Below the pieces are notes generated by a model. It worked only from the letters and a program-made list of their open reading frames with translations. It did not search any database and was not told the DNA's origin. From Gonocerus acuteangulatus (lineage: Eukaryota; Arthropoda; Insecta; Hemiptera; Coreidae): a stretch of DNA of 64,000 nt. Where the stretch lies: NCBI GenBank assembly GCA_946811695.1, contig OX328124.1:92716176-92780175 (forward strand), given 5' to 3'. A program made the translations under genes and the position numbers. How positions within the stretch are numbered: the first letter of the stretch is position 1; each line of letters opens with the position of its first letter. Positions 58,317-64,000 of the stretch are shown piece after piece.

Positions 58317-60405
58317 TCACTAAAGTTATTCAGGACTGTGCCCGCAACTCATGCCGACCAAGGACAAGGTTACCTCCTCCACCCAAACTGCAACTCCCAA
58401 CCCACATCCAAGAACTTCTCGCAGCCAAGCGTCGGGCTAGAGCTCTATGGCAAAGATCACGTTATCCCTCCGATAGAAACGCATACAACAGACTGACGCG
58501 ACAACTGAAATCTTCCCTATCTCAATTCCGTTCAGAATCCTTTAATGAATACCTTTCATCCCTCTCTACACAAGACTGTTCTTTGTGGACAGTAACTCGT
58601 AAAATCCTTAGGTTTCACCGAATTCCTTCCCCACTCAAACGCAGTGATGGGTCCTGGGCCAGAAGTGACGAAGAAAAGGCGCTACTCCTCTCCACACACC
58701 TGACTTCAGTATTTTCCCCTAATCCTCAAACGAACCCCTCCCATGATGAAGATATCGTAGACTACCTGAATGCTCCTTTACCTTTGTCTTTCCCTCCCAA
58801 AGCTTTCCATCCGTCCGAAGTTAAATACATCATCAAACACCTCCCTAGGAAATCTCCCGGTTATGACCTCATCACCTCCACAATTCTCAAAAACCTCCCC
58901 CAGAAGGCCATTATATTCCTTACCTTCCTGTACAACTCAATCCTAAGAACAACCCATTTCCCGAACCCCTGGAAACACTCAGTTATTATTGTTATTCCCA
59001 AACCTTTCAAACCTCCCGATTGCCCTTCTTCCTATCGACCAATCAGCCTTCTGCCACTAATGTCCAAAATATTTGAAAAACTCCTTTACAAAAGAATCCT
59101 TCCTATCATAGAGTCCTCGAAGAAAATCCGCAACCACCAATTTGGTTTCCGCTTCCAGCATTCCACCATACAACAGTGTTTACGAGTTGTAGACTCAATA
59201 TCATCCTCGCTTGAACGTAAGAGTTTTTGCACGAGTGCCTTTCTCGACGTTGCTCAAGCATTCGATCGGGTTTGGCACCCGGGATTACTTTACAAAGTAA
59301 AGCTTATACTTCCACACACCTATTTCCTTATCCTCAAATCCTACCTTTCAAACAGATCCTTTCAAGTCAAACAAGGTACAACTTTTTCCCCGACCTGCTC
59401 CATACATGCTGGAGTTCCCCAAGGAAGTATTATTGGTCCTCTCCTTTTCCTCCTTTACACTGCGGATATTCCCACACACCCTGAAACCTTACTGACCACC
59501 TACGCAGATGATACTGCCATCCTATCAACTTCCCCTGATCCTTCAGTAGCATACCAACACCTGCAGGAACATCTTACCGCTATTCAGCATTGGAGTGAAA
59601 GGTGGAGAATTAAAATCAACCCTGAAAAATGTAAACAGGTAACATTCACTCTAAACCGGAGATCATGTCCTACAGTCTACCTCAAAAACACTCCACTACC
59701 AACATCCAGCGAGGTTCGATATCTAGGATTATACCTTGACAGCCGACTGACATGGAACCCTCACACGAGACTGAAAAGACAAGAACTGAACAAACGATAC
59801 GGACTACTTAAACGACTCCTTGGACCTTCATCTAAACTATCGACACAGAACAAAATTACGATATATTAAACAATCATCCGACCAATATGGACATAAGGAC
59901 TTGAACTCAGGGGATCTGCAAAAACATCCAACATCAACAGAATACAGGCATTCCAGTCAAAAGTCCTCCGTAAAATTGTAAATGCCCCTTTCTATGTATC
60001 CAACAAAACCCTACACAATGACCTCAACATCCCATTTGTCCTTGACCTCGCTAAAACCCGTTTCCAAACGTTCCACTCCAAATTGTCTTACCATCCTAAT
60101 CCCGTAGGTCAATCCTTATCTTCCCAATACCAACCAGACAATCCTCCCAGGCGGCTTAAGAGACAGTGGCCCCGAGACAATTTACTTGCCTGATCTTTTC
60201 ATGATCAATAAAATATTTATTAAGACACCTCTGGAAGTGCCAACAATGGTTGGCTTCTTCCAAATTTTGTATTTTTTTTATTTTTATTTTATTTTACTTT
60301 TGCCAGTTTTGTCAACTTGTATATAATATCTGGATCAACATACTTGATCATTGTACTGTTAACCTGTACAGATTTCAAATAAATAAATACTAAAAAAAAA
60401 AAAAA
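58317..60405 (+). mobile_element. Jockey-type LINE, 2.1 kb, 5' truncated
   Basis: Flanked by AAATTCTAAG at 58307-58316 and 60406-60415, with a poly(A) tail at about 60392-60405. It starts in the region between endonuclease and reverse transcriptase, and includes the complete reverse transcriptase and a ~200-bp 3' untranslated region. There is no RNase H, unlike the LINE at 5.4-8.9 kb. A clear target duplication and near-intact frame indicate relatively recent insertion. Confidence 0.92.
58321..60193 (+). pseudogene. Jockey-type reverse transcriptase with two nonsense changes
   Basis: The frame is open from about 58321, before the first methionine at 58583. Motifs: SYRPISLLPLMSKIFEKLLY (fingers), HQFGFRFQHST, TSAFLDVAQAFDRVWH (motif A), HAGVPQGSIIGPLLFLLYTA (motif B), LTTYADDTAILSTS (motif C, YADD), VRYLGLYLDSRLTWNPH (thumb). 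Two TAA codons at 59867-59869 and about 59894 interrupt the region after the thumb. The frame then resumes through IQAFQSKVLRKIVNAPFYVS to a terminus RRLKRQWPRDNLLA at 60190. The catalytic palm is intact. Confidence 0.93.
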
Positions 60406-60415
60406 AAATTCTAAG

Positions 60416-60960
60416 ATGAGTCATCGTTTTTGTTTATATTGTCTACAAACATTCTAATAATAAGACAATTGTGAATAATATTACTTCAGAAATAATTTAT
60501 TCATCACAACAAGCTGTGAGTATTAAGAATTCTGCTGATGGGAGTTTTGAAGGAAGAATGGCGAGTGGAGCATTTATTGAAATTCTCAGCAATCCAAGCC
60601 TCTGTAGGAGTGGAATATTTTAAAATACCTGCAGCCTGCTTCATACCCCATTCTCATACTCCCATTGGTTAGGAGTTATTCATTTTATTAGCACCGATTT
60701 GAAAAGCCAAATGGGAATTATAACGAACACCGACAATTCACTAGTTTAGTGGAAAAAGTACGTTTTAACTAACAATTTTTTATCTATTTATTTTGCAGAC
60801 TTCTACGCTCAAACATTATGGTCTGAGAAATGATTATTAAATGAAATGCCACTGTATAAAAAAAAAAGGTCTTATTTTTTAAACAATCCTTCCTCTTTGT
60901 TGGCAATCTATAATCGTTTGCCTTGAATACACTTACTTCATCGGCTTTAACAAATCACTA
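60416..60960. other. No recognisable gene
   Basis: AT-rich, unassigned. Confidence 0.45.
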
Positions 60961-60964
60961 CAAC

Positions 60965-61250
60965 CTAACATACTGTACGATTGGGAAAGTGAGTGGCTAA
61001 AAACTGAAGCCAAGTTGAAGGAAATAAAAAAAAAATACAACGAAAGCCTGGACAAATGAACAGGCTTCGTATTGGGCACATCTTATTATTCATTCATACC
61101 TACTAGACAGAAAGGACAGACCATCTTGTAGATTGTGTAACGAGACTCAGGCCGTTAAACCTGACCACACGCAATAACGCGACATACTGACAGAGGGTAA
61201 TCCCACACATAGCTTCACTACTCAAACATTTAAAAACACTTCATTGTACC
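60965..61250 (+). pseudogene. I-group LINE tail fragment, decayed
   Basis: Reads WESEWLKTEAKLKEIKKKYN, then (after frame changes) RLRIGHILLFIHTY and RPSCRLCNETQAVK, corresponding to the region between RNase H and the zinc knuckle. The last Cys-His pair is degenerate. A 3' region with ATAAATTAAATAAATAAATA follows to about 61437. Confidence 0.72.
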
Positions 61251-61448
61251 CCAAAATGTAGTTTTTAAATTTTGTCCGTTTGAATTTTTTTTTTTTGTTA
61301 CTTCTTTTTCTGTGTCTTTCTCCCTATATATATATTATTTTATTTTATTTTATATTTTTCGCTTTTAAAGGTAACGACTGTTAAATAAACACTTTTTCGC
61401 CTCATTTGCAAAACGCTATAAATTAAATAAATAAATAATCCTTTCACC

Positions 61449-61449
<1 letters not shown>

Positions 61450-61491
<42 letters not shown>
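61450..61491. repeat. (TA)n microsatellite
   Basis: About 42 bp of pure TA, 40 bp from the splice donor of the Ig exon. Confidence 0.95.
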
Positions 61492-61494
<3 letters not shown>

Positions 61495-61530
61495 AATGAG
61501 GATAAAACATTCTATGTGATATTCACTTAC

Positions 61531-61738
61531 CATGAACATCAATGCAGCCTATCTGCTTCTTCATGATGCTAGTGTTGATCTGACACATGTAGCAACCCCT
61601 GTCAGACTCGCGGAGCTGTCGTATGTGAAGTCTCCATGTGTGTTCGTTCTCGTGGGTCACACTGATTCTAGCGTTGTGTGTCACTACGCGGGTATGAAGT
61701 GTCAGGATAGTCTGGTCTTCTGCCTTCAGCCATCCAAC
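61531..61738 (-). CDS. Exon of an immunoglobulin-domain adhesion protein (lachesin/DIP-like)
   Basis: On the minus strand an acceptor (TTCGTTGTTCCAG) precedes, and a donor (GTAAGTG) follows, a 208-bp exon beginning in phase 0 and ending after the first base of a codon. It encodes the second half of an Ig domain: VGWLKAEDQTIL holds the core Trp, TWRLHIRQLRESDRG and CYMCQINTSIM hold the D-x-G-x-Y-x-C signature with the second disulfide Cys, then IGCIDVH. The first Cys must lie in an upstream exon at higher coordinates. The wording closely resembles the first Ig domain of lachesin and Dpr-interacting proteins, cell-surface proteins of neurons and epithelia. Which paralogue cannot be said. It is the only host-gene exon I can support; neighbouring exons are not visible in the window. 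Confidence 0.88.
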
Positions 61739-63409
61739 CTGGAACAACGAAGAACCTTAAGAAATAAGGTTTTTAAAATATGGATTCACATTTTGCCCAA
61801 TTGGTAATGGAGTATGGATGGGTGGGTGGAGTTTCACTTGAACCAAGTTTTTGATAAACCGAAAAGAAATTATGAGTACACATTGTCTTTCGCGTGACTT
61901 CTGATCACAAATACCAGACCGCAGCGCATTTGAAATAACGATGTAATATAGTTGGATTTGAAAAGGGGGCAAGATATTTTTTGGAAGAAAATCTTCGGAA
62001 GAACTTATATAACAATAATTGAGTTATACGTAAATGTAAAATTACCCGGGAACATTTTTTTAAAAGTGAAAAATTCGCAAACATCATGTCAGAGACCTTC
62101 CCAAGGCGTTGAATGATTCTTAATTAAATAAAACTTCCTAAAGAGCTCTTAATTGACCTATTTTCAATCTGCAAAATGTTTTTGAAAGGTTGAATACCTT
62201 TCTTTTTTTTTAAATATTTCAAACGTGTTAAGCATATCATTTGGATTTTGCAAGAATTTTAAACCCTTTTTTGCTTATACCTCGATTACAAAATTATTAT
62301 GCAAGAACTGTCCAATTAATTAAAACGTAATTTAGTGAGTTGTTTTATTCTATAATTAACATATTTTTTTTTTAAATATGAAGAACGTAAGTGCTTTTTA
62401 AGTCGTGGAAAAAAAATATAAAGAATGTATATGTATGTCCCTATTTTTGACATGTTGCTGTTTTGCTCGTCAATTTTAGGAATCAATTTTAATACGAGTA
62501 ATGGAACATTATAGAAAATTTTATTACGAATCTTTTGACGCTTTGAGAAGTTTTCTGGCGTAAATACTTTCGGCGATATGAGCACAATAAGTACAAGAAA
62601 GTTCCATTGACATTTTCGATTTACGCATACCTCAATTAATGCTAATGCTTATATTACAAAAATTAGTTTGTCCCCTCAACATCTAAATAAAAAAAGATAC
62701 GCCCTGGTTTATAGCCACACTGCTTAATATTTGGAATTGTTTATATTGAAATTCACCGATTAAATTGTTCTATCAGAAGAAGGCTGACACGTCATGAAAG
62801 TCGTGTATTAGTATAATCTCATTGATAAAAGATCTGATCACGGATTTTCCGATTGCACCCATTTCCTCGTTATCAAAGGTTGTAGCTCGTCCCACGGGTT
62901 GATTCTGACGACTCCTGGCTTGAGGTTAATCTGTTTCTGGGTCAGAGGATGGTGAATGGTGAGGACAGGATAACCAAGCCTTGTTATCGTCTTGGCCTTT
63001 CAAGGGCCCTTCCTACTCCTTAGGGTACATACTACCTCCTAAATCCCCTTTTATACCGATATGAATAGAAATTCTTAAATACGGGCTAGTCTAAGCATAT
63101 CCTGTATGAGAGGTATCACTAATAATGCTTACTAGTACATGATCCGACTTTACATTCCCGGCTTATTGGATTCCATATTTTCTATGATATATGAAGTGTT
63201 GGAAACATTTAAAGTGCTTTAGAAAGCAAGTAAATTTACTTAAATAATTTTTCTTAATTAATGAATGTATATATTTTACCATCTTTTAGCGCGTTTCCTT
63301 CTTCCCTCCACGGACCATCACGCAATCCGAAAGATCAGACTAGAATGTTTTAGAGCCCATAGAACACGAAAATAACGGTGTATGGAGTTTGTGTGTGTGT
63401 GTGAATATG

Positions 63410-63458
<49 letters not shown>

Positions 63459-64000
63459 CTAGGTGACCCGGCAAACGTTAGTTTGCCATATAAATTATTT
63501 CTAGTGATTATTTTGGTAGTCAAATAAAAAATAACTATCTTATTGTGACTGTGTGAAGATGTGGTCTATGGCTAAAAGGCTAATAGAGCGCTGTGAACGG
63601 CGACGGCCTATAAAAATAGCAAAAAATCGATCATCCTTTTTTTTTTTTTTTTTTTAATTCATTGTACTTTAATATCTTAACTGAATCGATCCATGCAAAA
63701 AGAGCTTCAGTCCATAATCAGTAGTTTTGAGAAAACGAGAAAAAACTGTCTACTCCCTTCATTTGTCTTATTATTGTGCTTTTTTTTTTGTCTGAGTACC
63801 CCATACTGACACAATTTATATATGAAACCTTGGTTATTAATAACAAATGCATTATATTATTAAAATATAATAACAGTGCTTGGACTGAAGCTCTTATTGC
63901 ATGGAACAGCCTAAGGAGTACCTCCTTGCAAAATATAAGGTCTAATATAATGTAAAACACATTGTAGGATATATTCAGTAACAGTTTATTATCAATGGTA
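61739..64000. other. Probably intronic or intergenic; (TA)n at 63405-63456
   Basis: If the Ig gene continues upstream, this is part of its intron. The (TA)n tract is followed by TGACCCGGCAAACGTTAGTT, which has the look of a mobile-element terminus but is not assignable. A T-run lies at 63638-63655. No further exon is recognised. Confidence 0.4.

Overview
This 64 kb window is AT-rich eukaryotic DNA, most likely from an insect or close arthropod. The evidence is one exon with intact splice signals encoding half of an immunoglobulin domain of the arthropod lachesin/DIP type, together with I-group and Jockey-type LINEs, Penelope-like elements (PLEs), mariner, tRNA-derived SINEs and abundant (TA)n microsatellites. 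I cannot name the species. There are no operons, Shine-Dalgarno sites or other bacterial features. Apart from the exon at 61.53-61.74 kb (minus strand), every coding-looking stretch I can identify belongs to a transposable element, usually a broken one.

Layout. 0-5 kb: a MITE with 37-bp inverted ends, a tRNA-derived SINE and the tail of an RNase H LINE. 5.4-8.9 kb: a 3.5 kb I-group LINE (minus) with reverse transcriptase and RNase H, broken by two homopolymer frameshifts. 11.5-14.1 kb: a 2.6 kb fold-back element with ~0.9 kb arms, one arm split by a LINE with a 12-bp target duplication. 16-19 kb: fragments of a dispersed repeat (here R1) and a 33-bp-arm hairpin. 22.0-25.5 kb: an RNase H LINE tail carrying a 59-bp minisatellite, followed by an element with ~460-bp inverted ends full of CAGCTGACAA motifs and a SINE inside. 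26.5-29.4 kb: a SINE and R1 copies, one expanded by a 220-bp (TA)n block. 30.8-35.3 kb: a LINE tail, then a nested palindrome in which inverted mariner fragments and (TA)n tracts surround two head-to-head Penelope-like elements. 36.6-39.6 kb: SINE tails, R1, and an inverted pair of hammerhead-ribozyme motifs. 40.3-40.6 kb: six 44-bp repeats with palindromic cores. 41.1-43.1 kb: a second PLE with an open frame through reverse transcriptase and GIY-YIG domains. 44-52 kb: a Helitron-like element, SINE and LINE remnants. 52.8-54.7 kb: a degenerate tandem array with a LINE inserted. 55.5-60.4 kb: Jockey-type LINEs, the larger with a clear target duplication. 61-64 kb: LINE tail, the Ig exon, then sequence without recognisable genes.

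The most notable system is the PLE set. Three unrelated PLE 3' regions (five sites) each carry a compact hammerhead ribozyme motif with a short stem I, the CUGANGA and GAAA core, and a self-complementary stem III (AGGCCT, ACATGT or ACGT), the arrangement expected for ribozymes that act as dimers. The two coding PLEs are bordered by (TA)n tracts. Element assignments rest on reading motifs by eye; no database search or folding program was run.
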